Of a stretch of 64,000 nucleotides of DNA, positions 1 to 9,130 are shown in pieces. The notes below the pieces were generated by a model, which worked only from the letters and a program-made list of their open reading frames with translations, had not been told where the DNA came from and did not search any database. The translations under genes were made by a program, and so were the position numbers. The DNA is taken from positions 930,001 through 994,000 of the forward strand of contig NZ_RFFH01000001.1 in the NCBI RefSeq assembly GCF_003696265.1. The letters run 5' to 3'. Position 1 is the stretch's first letter. Each line of letters begins with the position of its first letter. The stretch is from Nocardia stercoris (GTDB lineage: Bacteria > Actinomycetota > Actinomycetes > Mycobacteriales > Mycobacteriaceae).

Positions 1-1375
<1,375 letters not shown>

Positions 1376-1390
1376 GGTTTCAGGTTTTTC

Positions 1391-1424
1391 GAAGGGCCCG
1401 TTCGCTATAGCGAACGGGCCCTTC
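1391..1424 (+). terminator. ilvC terminator, 17-bp perfect stem
   Basis: Bases 1391-1424 form a perfect inverted repeat with arms GAAGGGCCCGTTCGCTA and TAGCGAACGGGCCCTTC, just after the ilvC stop. There is no long T-run, as is common in actinobacteria. It can also stop the convergent minus-strand cassette ending at 1441. The same core (GGGCCCGTTCGCT/AGCGAACGGGCCC) recurs at 4668-4703. Confidence 0.85.
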
Positions 1425-1440
1425 GGCTTCGGTCGCTACC

Positions 1441-2004
1441 TCAGTGCGGACCGCAGTTGGCGACAAGCAGCTCGATGACGATCAGCGAGCCGGCCTGAAC
1501 TGCGGCGAGCTGCTCGTCGGTGAGCATGCGGACGGTCTTGCGGCCGCCGACCTCGGGCAGATATTGCTTCGGGTGAGTTTCGAAGGTCACCGCGGCGGCG
1601 CAGCCGTCCACGCGCTGTCCTTTCGCTGCGGCGAAATCGACACCGGCGTACCGCGTGGGGTCCCACTCGGGTGCGGTCGGCGGCGGTGGGGCGGGGGACA
1701 GGGGGATGGTCGGGATGTCGACGTCCTTGACCGGGTCCGGTTCGGGTGGCGGGCCGACGAAGTACGCGGTGGCGTCCGTGGGGCTGTCGCCGTGGTCGTC
1801 GTCGACGACGGCGGTTCGAGTGAATCCGGCAATCGTCGTGGCTTCCGCCAGGCGCCGGGCTTCGGTGGGACGGACGTGCCAGGTCGCGACGACGTAGCCG
1901 ATGCCGGCGGCCAGCACGACGACGACCACTGCTACGACGATCCATGCCGTCCGTATTCGCCTGTACCGCACCGGCTTTCGTTCGACCTCCGCGTCGCCGA
2001 TCAT
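1441..2004 (-). CDS. Single-pass membrane protein of an ESX-type cassette
   Basis: An unrecognised 187-residue protein. After a basic cytoplasmic start (ERKPVRYRRIRTAW) there is one membrane helix at about residues 22-40 (IVVAVVVVVLAAGIGYVVA). A proline-rich stretch follows (PPPEPDPVKDVDIPTIPL, then PAPPPPTAPEW), and then an outer domain with two cysteines (GCAAAV and the C-terminal NCGPH). Its ATG overlaps the stop of the 605-residue protein as ATGA (2001-2004), so it is the last gene of a translationally coupled operon that starts at 4467. It could be an immunity or anchoring partner of the large protein; that role is inferred from position only. Confidence 0.75.
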   Translation of the reverse strand: MIGDAEVERKPVRYRRIRTAWIVVAVVVVVLAAGIGYVVATWHVRPTEARRLAEATTIAGFTRTAVVDDDHGDSPTDATAYFVGPPPEPDPVKDVDIPTIPLSPAPPPPTAPEWDPTRYAGVDFAAAKGQRVDGCAAAVTFETHPKQYLPEVGGRKTVRMLTDEQLAAVQAGSLIVIELLVANCGPH

Positions 2005-3818
2005 TGATACGCTCCGCTGCCTTTCAGGATCTGGTTGGCCAGTGCGACCAGTCGCACCGACGCTTGCCCGTGCGCCGTTTCGTTGTTCCCGTTACTCGTG
2101 TCGTCGGTGAAATGCGCTTTGCCGTCGGCGACCTCCAGTGAGTGCTGCAATGTACCGCCAGCGTTGTAGCCCGAGCCGAGGAACTGATCGAGCGGCTGAC
2201 TCGCTTTGATCTCGTCGTTCGCCTGCGATGCCGCGCCTTCGTTGAGCAGTTTCAGATTGTATGCCGTGGTCTTGATGTCGAGGTCGTCGTTTCCGGCGAG
2301 GTCGGACCAGTCCTTCCCGGCGAACTGATCCTTGTACGCGTTCTTCACATCGTTGAACGGATCCTTTTTGATATTGGTCAGCCCGAGCGAGTTTCCGACA
2401 TTGTCGTATTGGAACGGGTACTGCTGACCGAAGATCGTGTCGCCGTGCTTCGAATATCCCAATGCGTTCCCGGTGACTCGGGCCATGTCGGACAGCGCTG
2501 CCCTGCCGGGCGCGTCCGGGTCCGGGTGGAACGATTCCGGATTCTCCAGCGCCTGCCACAGCTGCACACCGTCTTTCGGATATCCGGTGTGCAGCGACCC
2601 ACCCTCCTGCAGAACCATGGCCAGCACCATAGCCGGATCGACGTGGGCCTCGTTGCCGTACTTGACCGCGAGCATCGCCCAGGACTTCACCAGCGGACCG
2701 TACTGGTCCAGCTTGCTGAGATCGAGCGCGGTGAGCGAGGCCTGCGGTGTCTCCCAGGTGGCGATCGTGTCCAGCTCGCCGATCAACTTCTTGTTGTCGT
2801 CCGCGTTCCCGGATTCGACGAGGATCGGAAGCTCCTTCAGCGCTTTCAGTTTCGGCAGGTTCGCCAGCACGTCCGGCCCGGTGAGTGCGGCCCGGAAACC
2901 CTTCGAATCGGTGGCCTGGCTCAGGTAGTAGAACAGGTCGGTGCCGTTGGCCGTGTTCTTGAACGTGTCGAAGGCGTGACTCAGATCGTCGCTGATGATC
3001 GTCCCGGCCACGTTCACCGTGACCGACGTATCGTCCTGCGAAGTCGTCACCTGCCCTTGGTGTTTCGGGAATGCCGAGGCTGCGGCGTTCATCAGCGCCT
3101 GTCGGCAGCTGCCGAGATTGTCGGAATGACTGTGCAGCGCGTCAGCCAGCACCCCGGCACTGTTCTTGATCCCCTCGACCCCGCCCTGCAAAGCCGCGAG
3201 CGCCTCCTGGATGTCGGCCACCTCGGGTGCCTTGACTGCGTTGAACGCATCGTGCGCCTGACCGAGCTCGATGGACGCCATCTCGAGCTGAACATCGTTC
3301 GCAAAGGTATTCCAGGCGCTCGCGGCCGACTTCAGCGCACCGGCGCGGGCATTGGGCGCCGCATCCCAGGTGTCCCCACCGGGCGAACCCCGCATCGTGA
3401 GACCGGTGCCGTTATCACCTGTCGTCTGATGGATCGCCGGAAAGCTGTTGTCGGCCAATGGAGTTGCCGTGTTCAGCGCGGGTTGCGGTGGCGCGGTCCC
3501 CTTGTTCGGGCTGATGTTCGCGTTGTATTCGGCGGTGTCCCAGTTGTATCCGGCGATATTGAGGATGTCGCTGAAGTGCGCGAGCGCCCCTGAGTAGGCC
3601 AAGATCGCGTCGTGCAGGTCGTTGGTCAGCTTGGTGCACGCCGTATTCCAGCCCGCGGCCGCCGTGTAGTTGCCACCCATCCCGTCATAGGTGGGCATGC
3701 CGGCCGTCAGCGCCCCGGCCAGGGTGCCGATCTGCCCGGTGAGGGTGATCAGCGTGGCGGCTGCGTCGTAGTAGATGTGCGGATCGACCTTCAGCGCGTC
3801 GGTGTTGTTGGGAGCCAT
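2001..3818 (-). CDS. Large ESX-associated protein with lytic-transglycosylase-like domain
   Basis: A 605-residue protein following two WXG100-like genes. The N-terminal ~110 residues are helical and WXG100-like (GWNTACTKLTNDLHDAI). A middle region (about 130-390) has further helices. From about 390 to 560 there is a lysozyme-fold signature: VDPAMVLAMVLQEGG, with Glu404 where soluble lytic transglycosylases have the catalytic Glu, and GSGYNAGG near residue 550, like the AYNAG motif of that family. I infer a type VII secreted protein that cleaves or binds peptidoglycan. ATG at 3818 lies 17 bases after the upstream stop, and its own stop overlaps the next start. Remote homology only; no family name can be given with certainty. 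Confidence 0.72.
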   Translation of the reverse strand: MAPNNTDALKVDPHIYYDAAATLITLTGQIGTLAGALTAGMPTYDGMGGNYTAAAGWNTACTKLTNDLHDAILAYSGALAHFSDILNIAGYNWDTAEYNANISPNKGTAPPQPALNTATPLADNSFPAIHQTTGDNGTGLTMRGSPGGDTWDAAPNARAGALKSAASAWNTFANDVQLEMASIELGQAHDAFNAVKAPEVADIQEALAALQGGVEGIKNSAGVLADALHSHSDNLGSCRQALMNAAASAFPKHQGQVTTSQDDTSVTVNVAGTIISDDLSHAFDTFKNTANGTDLFYYLSQATDSKGFRAALTGPDVLANLPKLKALKELPILVESGNADDNKKLIGELDTIATWETPQASLTALDLSKLDQYGPLVKSWAMLAVKYGNEAHVDPAMVLAMVLQEGGSLHTGYPKDGVQLWQALENPESFHPDPDAPGRAALSDMARVTGNALGYSKHGDTIFGQQYPFQYDNVGNSLGLTNIKKDPFNDVKNAYKDQFAGKDWSDLAGNDDLDIKTTAYNLKLLNEGAASQANDEIKASQPLDQFLGSGYNAGGTLQHSLEVADGKAHFTDDTSNGNNETAHGQASVRLVALANQILKGSGAYQ

Positions 3819-3835
3819 CAGCTTGCCGATCCGCG

Positions 3836-4129
3836 TCAGCCGCGTAGCATCTTGCTGTTCGTATTCTGGGCGCCGCTGTAGTGCCCGTGCGCGAGTGCGG
3901 CGGCAGTACTCATATCGTTCACGCCTTGGACGAATTCGGCCGCTGCCGCCGCCCAGTTGTCGTGCGCGGTCCGGTAGGCCTGCGCGGACGGCCCCGACCA
4001 GGACGCCTCCTGCACGGTCCCGACCCGCTGTCCGAGCGCCTCGAGCTGATCGCTGACGAACCCCGAGAAGTTCTCCAGCTGCCGCACGATGTCGTCGAGT
4101 TTGCCTAGGTCGACGCTGAACCCGTTCAC
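3836..4129 (-). CDS. WXG100-like (ESX) protein, second of pair
   Basis: 97 residues, the usual size of EsxA/EsxB-type proteins. The chain is two predicted helices around the WXG-type turn SWSGPSA (about residues 46-52), with hydrophobic heptads before it (LDDIVRQLENFSGFVSDQL) and FVQGVNDM after. The start is GTG at 4129, and GTGA overlaps the stop of the preceding gene, showing translational coupling. WXG100 proteins form helical-hairpin dimers and are exported by type VII secretion; pairing with the 113-residue neighbour is the natural inference. No ESX core component (EccC, EccD) lies in the window, so export would rely on machinery elsewhere. Confidence 0.82.
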   Translation of the reverse strand: MNGFSVDLGKLDDIVRQLENFSGFVSDQLEALGQRVGTVQEASWSGPSAQAYRTAHDNWAAAAAEFVQGVNDMSTAAALAHGHYSGAQNTNSKMLRG

Positions 4130-4467
4130 AGCGGCGGCAAATCGAGCAGAGCACTGACCTGGCCGGCGAACTGATTGTCCTGCGCCACATAGGTTTGCGC
4201 GGTGACCCCCAGCGAACTCGCCATCTGCTCCAGCACGGCGATGATCTTCGCGCCTCCGTCGGAGCACTCCGCCCACCCGGCCGCGAACCCGTCGGCCGCG
4301 GGCCCGGTCCAGTCGCCACCGGTCAGCGAACCGACCTCGGCCCCAATCTGTTTCAACGCGCTCTGCAGGCTGTCCGCGAGATCGTAGGCGAACTTTCCCA
4401 AGGCCTGAACATCCGCCGGTACCACCGACAGATCGGAATCTTCCCCCGAATCCTCCATAAGAGACAT
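4126..4467 (-). CDS. WXG100-like (ESX) protein, first gene of cassette
   Basis: 113 residues beginning MSLMEDSGEDSDLSVVPADV. The core has the WXG turn DWTGPAADGFAAGW (about residues 53-66) between two helices (VQALGKFAYDLADSLQSALK and IIAVLEQMASSLGVTAQTYV), typical of WXG100 proteins that start type VII secretion operons. ATG at 4467 was chosen because the reading frame upstream runs into the degenerate ilvC copy and has no family-like sequence. Its stop overlaps the next gene as GTGA. The promoter must lie in 4468-4510, beside the ilvC fragment. Confidence 0.82.
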   Translation of the reverse strand: MSLMEDSGEDSDLSVVPADVQALGKFAYDLADSLQSALKQIGAEVGSLTGGDWTGPAADGFAAGWAECSDGGAKIIAVLEQMASSLGVTAQTYVAQDNQFAGQVSALLDLPPL

Positions 4468-4505
4468 GGTACAACGTCGCGAAAACGCCTCGAGCTGCGG
4501 CGAAT

Positions 4506-4653
4506 CCTTCAAGGTATTGCACGAGCTGAAGCTGATCGTCGACCTCATGTACGAGGGTGGCATCGCTCGCAGAACTACTCGGTGTCCGACACCGCCGAGT
4601 TCGGTGGCTACCTGATGAGCTGGGTCGACCGCCCGATCACCGAGACCGCGTAA
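4506..4653 (+). pseudogene. Degenerate duplicate of the ilvC 3' end
   Basis: This stretch repeats two parts of ilvC. The first part (to about 4615) matches ilvC 1041-1147, with several substitutions and one lost base after GCTCGCA that breaks the frame. It then jumps to a match of ilvC 1337-1375 including the TAA stop. The 189 bases between (ilvC 1148-1336) are missing, and the junction falls at a CTG present on both sides. It cannot make enzyme. It is followed by a second ilvC-type terminator. Together with the intact ilvC end it brackets the ESX cassette. Confidence 0.9.
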
Positions 4654-4667
4654 GGTTTCGAAACTTT

Positions 4668-4703
4668 CGCCGGGCCCGTTCGCTACAGCGAACGGGCCCG
4701 GCG
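4668..4703 (+). terminator. Second ilvC-type terminator with compensatory changes
   Basis: Arms CGCCGGGCCCGTTCGCT (4668-4684) and AGCGAACGGGCCCGGCG (4687-4703) pair perfectly around a two-base loop. The inner 13 bp equal the ilvC terminator at 1391-1424. The outer base pairs differ but still pair on both sides, so the copy diverged under selection for folding or came from a related strain. It sits between the ilvC fragment and the convergent lipoprotein gene ending at 4718. Confidence 0.85.
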
Positions 4704-4717
4704 GTTTTCGTTCTCGG

Positions 4718-5161
4718 TCAGCCTTCGCAATACACCTTGATGTACACGCGGCGCTGATCGCCGCCTTGGTCGTGGACCACGATCCAGCGGGCGGGCGCGG
4801 TCGGGTGGTAGTCGTGGAACTGCGTGTTGCCGGTGTCGGTTTTCAGGCTTTCCGCTACCGCCGCGTCCATCCACTGCTCGGACCGCCACTCGGACGGTAC
4901 GCCGGGGGTGAGCGGCCCGATCGCGGACAGCTGCTCGAAACTGTCGAGCTGGTCCTTCGTCGTGTCGACGACGACGCTGGCGGTCCGGCCGGTGCCGAAA
5001 TCCACGGTCCGGTGCTGCGCGATGACCTTGGGGGTCGTGGCGAAGTGGATATTCGCGCACTTCGCCATGTCGTCGAGCGGGGGAGTGTCACCGCTCCCGC
5101 AGCCGCTGAGCACGAATGCGGCGACGGCGACAGGCACGAGTGCGCGCATCGAATACTTCAC
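4718..5161 (-). CDS. Small secreted lipoprotein
   Basis: 147 residues with a lipoprotein signal: VKYSMRALVPVAVAAFVLSGC, where LSGC is the lipobox and the cysteine would carry the lipid. The mature part has no recognised domain; it contains WRSEQWMDAAVAESLK and ends VYIKVYCEG. The GTG start at 5161 overlaps the stop of the 219-residue gene as GTGA, so the two are translationally coupled; an ATG four codons later is the alternative. It was probably made as a partner of the upstream gene product. Role unknown. Confidence 0.75.
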   Translation of the reverse strand: MKYSMRALVPVAVAAFVLSGCGSGDTPPLDDMAKCANIHFATTPKVIAQHRTVDFGTGRTASVVVDTTKDQLDSFEQLSAIGPLTPGVPSEWRSEQWMDAAVAESLKTDTGNTQFHDYHPTAPARWIVVHDQGGDQRRVYIKVYCEG

Positions 5162-5817
5162 AGATATCCCTCCCAGGACATGGGGATCAGGTTCTGGGTG
5201 TTGCCGCTGACCCGAAAACTGCGCGCCCAGCCCGCCGCCTCCAGTTGCCGCATATCGGCATCGATATTGGTTTTCAGGCTGTATTCGGGATCGCTCAGCC
5301 CGAACTGGCGGGGTTGATCGAAGTTGTAGTAATCGTAAATGAACAGCGCCAACTGCGCGTTGACGTGCAGTTTGTCCTGGCCGTCCGCCTTGGTGACGGT
5401 CACGTCGGCCGCTACGGCCGTGGAGAAATGCCCGAGCGCGTTCGCCACATCGGAGTCGTCGGTCGGGAAGGTCACCATCCAATCGGTGTGCAGCGAATAG
5501 CATCCGACAGCGTTCGCGGCCCGGACCATGTCCTTGATCTGGTTGACGCCGTCGTTCGTCTTCGCCTTCACGTCATTGGTGGCGTATACCTGCCGGATCT
5601 GTGCCTCGGTCATCCGGTACCGGGCATCGGGACCGTTGTCGCCGAGGTAGAAGCCGAACAGGTCCGATGCGAAATGGAATTTCTTCAGGTCGAAGTACGC
5701 CGCGACATAACCGGCCTCCGAGAAGTTGGCGGCGGCCTCGGCCTGGTCCAGAACTCCGTCGGCGGACCCGTACTTCACGGTCTTGGCGTCGATGGGTGGT
5801 TCATCGGGTGGATTCAC
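5158..5817 (-). CDS. Uncharacterised 219-residue protein
   Basis: No family recognised. GTG at 5817 is preceded by a good ribosome site (GGGGGA, spaced by about five bases). The sequence begins VNPPDEPPIDAKTVKYGSAD, has a central region rich in Asp, Ala and aromatic residues (FHFASDLFGFYLGDNGPDAR, LALFIYDYYNFDQP) and ends SWEGYL. There is no signal peptide or membrane helix. It is coupled by GTGA overlap to the lipoprotein gene and lies directly beyond the duplicated ilvC end. It may be a secreted or surface-associated protein of the same accessory set as the ESX cassette, but that is only a guess from position. Confidence 0.65.
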   Translation of the reverse strand: MNPPDEPPIDAKTVKYGSADGVLDQAEAAANFSEAGYVAAYFDLKKFHFASDLFGFYLGDNGPDARYRMTEAQIRQVYATNDVKAKTNDGVNQIKDMVRAANAVGCYSLHTDWMVTFPTDDSDVANALGHFSTAVAADVTVTKADGQDKLHVNAQLALFIYDYYNFDQPRQFGLSDPEYSLKTNIDADMRQLEAAGWARSFRVSGNTQNLIPMSWEGYL

Positions 5818-5906
5818 GCTATTCCCCCAGCATTGTTTCGAATACCTTGCGACGGTACCGGATTCGCGGGCGCCCGCGTGCTTCGCCCGGCGTACCGCAG
5901 TGCTGC

Positions 5907-6539
5907 TCAGCCCGCCGCGAACCCGGTGACCAGGTTGATCGTGGTCGCCAGGATGACCGTCCCGAACACGTAGGACAGCAGGGTGTGGCGCACGACGACC
6001 TCGCGGATGCGCGGGTCGGAGACCTCGGTGTCGGAGACCTGGTAGGTCATGCCGAGGTTGTAGCCGAAATAGATGAAGTCGCGGTAGGAGGGCGGGATGT
6101 CGGAGTGGAAATCGATTCCGCCGCTGGGGTGTTCGTACCATTGGAAGGCGTACCGCGCGGCGTAGACGAGATGCACTGCCGCCCAGGTCATGAACACGCC
6201 GCCCAGTCCGATCGCGGCCGCGATCTGGCCGGCGCGGGAGTGGCCCAGTTCCACCAGCACCACGATCCCGAGCAGACCGCCCAGCGCCGCCGCCACCACG
6301 GACACTTCCTCGGCGAGTGGCTGGAAGTTCTCCCGCCGGGCGTTGGCCTTGGTCTGCTCGGCGGTCATCGGCCACAACACGAGCCACCCGAGTACCACGA
6401 ACAGTGTTGCCCCGACCGCGATTCCGGACGAGATGCCCAGCGGCGGCCGAGTGAGGATCCCCACCGTGGTGCCGGCCACGGCCCCGATCAGGCACGAGCC
6501 GACGAGCCGTACCACCGCGGACAGCAGCCAGTCGCCCAT
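5907..6539 (-). CDS. DUF1345 family membrane protein
   Basis: A 210-residue integral membrane protein with about five hydrophobic segments (for example [66 protein letters not shown]). The segment [19 protein letters not shown] followed by TEV is the hallmark of DUF1345, a bacterial membrane family without known function. Single gene on the minus strand, divergent from the potassium channel gene 91 bp away; both could use promoters in 6540-6630. Confidence 0.82.
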   Translation of the reverse strand: MGDWLLSAVVRLVGSCLIGAVAGTTVGILTRPPLGISSGIAVGATLFVVLGWLVLWPMTAEQTKANARRENFQPLAEEVSVVAAALGGLLGIVVLVELGHSRAGQIAAAIGLGGVFMTWAAVHLVYAARYAFQWYEHPSGGIDFHSDIPPSYRDFIYFGYNLGMTYQVSDTEVSDPRIREVVVRHTLLSYVFGTVILATTINLVTGFAAG

Positions 6540-6630
6540 GGGCCGCCATGCTAGTGGATGACCGGCGAATCGTCGCCGCGCTCGCGTCGTGGCCGGGTGG
6601 GCTCGCTTCGGGCCGGTAGGCTGCCGGGCT

Positions 6631-7665
6631 GTGACCGACGGTGAGCCGAGGGCAGACTTCTCGCTCGTCGGTATCCTGCGTATTCCGCAGGTGCAGACCA
6701 GTCCGTGGAGTTCGCTGCTGCGGCGGGTGCTGTTGGCGGTGGCGCTGCTGGTCGTCTCCGCGCTGGTCGTCTATTGGGGCCGGGCCGGATACCACGACAT
6801 CGCCGGCGACGACCTGTCGTTCCTGGACTGCTTCTACTACGCCGCGGTGTCGCTCTCGACCACCGGATACGGTGACATCTCACCGGTTTCGCCGACAGCG
6901 CGGCTGGTGAACATCCTGATCATCACCCCGCTGCGCGTCATTTTCCTGATCCTGCTGGTCGGCACCACGCTCAGCGTGCTGACCGAACGGTCGCGGCAGG
7001 CGTTCAAGATTCAGCGATGGAGGCGCACTGTGCGTAACCACACCGTGGTCGTCGGATACGGCACCAAGGGCCGGGCCGCGGTCGACGCCGTGCTCGGCGA
7101 CGGGGCCGAGCGCTCCGGCATCGTGGTGGTCGACTCCGACGCGGGCGCGCTGCGGGCCGCGAACAACGCGGGCCTGGTCACGGTGCACGGTTCGGCGACG
7201 AAGTCCGATGTGCTGCGGTTGGCCGGGGTCGAGCACGCCGCGTCGGTGGTGGTGGCGACCAATCGCGACGACACCGCTGTGTTGGTGACGCTGACCGCGC
7301 GCGAACTGAACGCGACGGCCTCGATCGTGGTCGCGATCCGCGAGGTCGAGAACACCCATCTGCTGCGTCAGTCGGGCGCGAATTCCGTTGTCGTGTCGTC
7401 GGAGACCGCCGGGCGCCTGCTGGGGATCGCCACCACCACGCCGACCGTGGTGGAGATGATGGAGGACCTGCTCACCCCCGAGGCGGGGTTCGCGATCGCC
7501 GAACGCGCGGTCGGCGACAACGAGATCGGTTCCTCGCCAAGGGATCTCGGTGACATCGCGCTCGGTGTGGTGCGCGACGGTGTCCTGACGCGGGTGGGGG
7601 ATCCGGCGGTCGGCTCGCTCCGGGCCGCTGATCGGGTGCTCTACATCCGGTACACCGGCCGGTAA
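6631..7665 (+). CDS. Potassium channel with RCK/TrkA-N domain
   Basis: 344 residues. Two transmembrane helices (about 28-47 and 85-108) flank a pore loop with the K+ selectivity filter TTGYGD (about 69-74). A cytosolic RCK domain follows ([18 protein letters not shown] with the GxGxxG-type nucleotide site, about 130-250), then a TrkA-C-like C-terminus. This is the layout of MthK- and Kch-type prokaryotic K+ channels, where NAD(H), nucleotides or Ca2+ at the RCK ring gate the pore. GTG at 6631 gives the N-terminus [19 protein letters not shown]. Monocistronic. Confidence 0.9.
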   Translation: MTDGEPRADFSLVGILRIPQVQTSPWSSLLRRVLLAVALLVVSALVVYWGRAGYHDIAGDDLSFLDCFYYAAVSLSTTGYGDISPVSPTARLVNILIITPLRVIFLILLVGTTLSVLTERSRQAFKIQRWRRTVRNHTVVVGYGTKGRAAVDAVLGDGAERSGIVVVDSDAGALRAANNAGLVTVHGSATKSDVLRLAGVEHAASVVVATNRDDTAVLVTLTARELNATASIVVAIREVENTHLLRQSGANSVVVSSETAGRLLGIATTTPTVVEMMEDLLTPEAGFAIAERAVGDNEIGSSPRDLGDIALGVVRDGVLTRVGDPAVGSLRAADRVLYIRYTGR

Positions 7666-7728
7666 CCGGGCGCAGTTCGACCGGTCGTGCGCTCCGGCGC
7701 GACCCGTTCAACTTATCTCAGCGAACCT

Positions 7729-7755
7729 CTTGCACTCTTCTTGCCAGAGTGCTAA
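7729..7755 (+). promoter_or_regulatory. CIRCE element (HrcA operator) before hsp20
   Basis: CTTGCACTC, nine bases, then GAGTGCTAA. The right arm is the canonical CIRCE arm and the left differs from TTAGCACTC at two positions. CIRCE is bound by the heat-shock repressor HrcA. It lies about 75 bp before the Hsp20 start, so this small heat-shock gene is probably in the HrcA regulon. Confidence 0.85.
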
Positions 7756-7828
7756 AACAAATCTCAGTCATATACCACAGATTATCTGACCATCGCGATC
7801 GAGAATGGAGGGAGTGGAGGTGGCGACC

Positions 7829-8251
7829 ATGCTGATGCGCACCGATCCGTTCCGGGATCTGGATCGTCTGACCCAGCAGGTTTTCGGCACGCCGGCCCGT
7901 CCGGTGGTGATGCCGATGGACGCCTGGCGCGAGGGTGACGAGTTCTTCGTCGAACTCGACCTGCCCAGCATCGACCCGGAATCGCTGGACCTCGATATCG
8001 AACGCAACGTGGTGACCGTGCGCGCCTCACGTCCCCGGCTGGACCCGGAGCGGTCGATGATCGCCGCGGAACGCAACCGCGGCGTGTTCAGCCGTCAGCT
8101 GTTCCTCGGGGAGAATCTCGATACCGACGCCATTCGCGCCGACTACCGCGACGGCGTGTTGCGCCTGGTGATCCCGGTCGCGGAGAAGGCCAAGCCGCGC
8201 AAGATCGAGATCACCCGCCACCACGACCAGCGTCAGGCGATCAACGCCTGA
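7829..8251 (+). CDS. Hsp20 / alpha-crystallin family small heat-shock protein
   Basis: An ATP-independent holdase that binds unfolding proteins. It has the N-terminal [20 protein letters not shown] typical of actinobacterial Hsp18. The alpha-crystallin domain starts at about residue 28 ([19 protein letters not shown]) and carries [20 protein letters not shown] and [20 protein letters not shown]. The C-terminal extension has KPRKIEI in place of the usual IxI anchor. ATG at 7829 is preceded by GGAGG at the right distance; an upstream ATG at 7805 would add eight residues. A CIRCE element in front points to HrcA control. Confidence 0.9.
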   Translation: MLMRTDPFRDLDRLTQQVFGTPARPVVMPMDAWREGDEFFVELDLPSIDPESLDLDIERNVVTVRASRPRLDPERSMIAAERNRGVFSRQLFLGENLDTDAIRADYRDGVLRLVIPVAEKAKPRKIEITRHHDQRQAINA

Positions 8252-8273
8252 CCCGACGTCACCACGGAGTTCA

Positions 8274-8598
8274 GTGATGATGTCGGAGACGATGGCCTCG
8301 ACCGCCACGAGCGAGGCCGCCGAGCGGTTGTCGTGGCTGGATGCCCGGCTGCTGGAGTTGGACCCCGACCTCGACGAGTTGTTCGCCGAGATCGAGGACA
8401 TCCTGTGCCGGGTAGGCGATCGGCGAACCGCCCGGTCGCGACGCCACCGCCGAGTTCCTCGGCCTCGTATGGATTCGCGATGGCGGCGGTGGACCGTCGG
8501 GTGCCGTGGCCGGCGACCCGATTGCACGCACGGTCGAGGGCGCGACCCGCCCGGAGCGGACGAAGGCCGGACTCGACGCGATATATCCGAACCTGTGA
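8274..8598 (+). pseudogene. Possible frameshifted small gene after hsp20
   Basis: A start (ATG repeated at 8274-8285, after GGAG) opens an acidic helical sequence, SWLDARLLELDPDLDELFAE, up to about base 8405. The same frame then turns into arginine-rich sequence typical of a wrong frame. A different frame from about 8411 gives AIGEPPGRDATAEFLGLVWI, continues through DGGGGPSGAVAGDP and stops at 8598. One indel near 8405-8412 would join them into a protein of about 108 residues. I do not recognise the family. It could also be a short real gene with an overlapping frame. Confidence 0.3.
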
Positions 8599-8917
8599 TC
8601 GAGAGTGAGGTGATGCCGGTCGTAAACACCGAAGGCAATGGTGAACTCACGAAACGTTCTCCGCCATAGCGGTTCTCGCGACCAGGGGATGGCAGAGCCG
8701 GGCCGCCTGCATTCCGGCACCCGCGCATCAGGGCAGTCCTCGGCCCGGCGCGTGCACAGCCACGACGGGTGGCAATCGGCAAGCGCGGCACGGCTCGCCG
8801 CCCCGTGCGGAACCAGAATTCCTTCCGCGGACGGGTGGGCTCGGTCGGCTTCGGTCGCCGGGCTCACCCGGCTCGTCCAGCCAGCGTCATACGATCGAAT
8901 TGCGAGGAGGGACCATC
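8599..8917. other. Non-coding stretch, 319 bp
   Basis: No convincing gene on either strand. The GGAGGG at about 8910 is the ribosome site of the next gene, and its promoter presumably lies within this stretch. No strong inverted repeat noticed. Confidence 0.4.
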
Positions 8918-9130
8918 ATGACCAGCACCTTCGTCCCGGCCGGTAGCGATTTCGACCGCGCCGACCAGAACATCCTCGTCTACGACCGCGACCGCGACGC
9001 GGGTCTCGACCCGGCCCCGCTGGCACCGCCGGCGGAAACTCTGCGTGCCGCGATCGAATCCGCCGACCTCACCGACCGTATCTACCAAGCCTGGACCACC
9101 CCACTGGACTGTGATGACGACGACGACTGA
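8918..9130 (+). CDS. Small acidic hypothetical protein
   Basis: 70 residues, MTSTFVPAGSDFDRADQNIL to an aspartate tail (LDCDDDDD). The start follows a strong ribosome site, GAGGAGGGA, six bases before ATG. No domain recognised; the body is acidic and alanine-rich with a helix around AETLRAAIESADLTDRIYQA. Its last 17 bases overlap the start of the cold-shock-domain gene in another frame, so the two are probably translated together. Confidence 0.65.
   Translation: MTSTFVPAGSDFDRADQNILVYDRDRDAGLDPAPLAPPAETLRAAIESADLTDRIYQAWTTPLDCDDDDD

Noticed and set aside
4126..4563. Longer 145-residue form of the first WXG100 protein
   Set aside because: The extra 32 residues would be encoded by the degenerate ilvC fragment; ATG 4467 is the sensible start.
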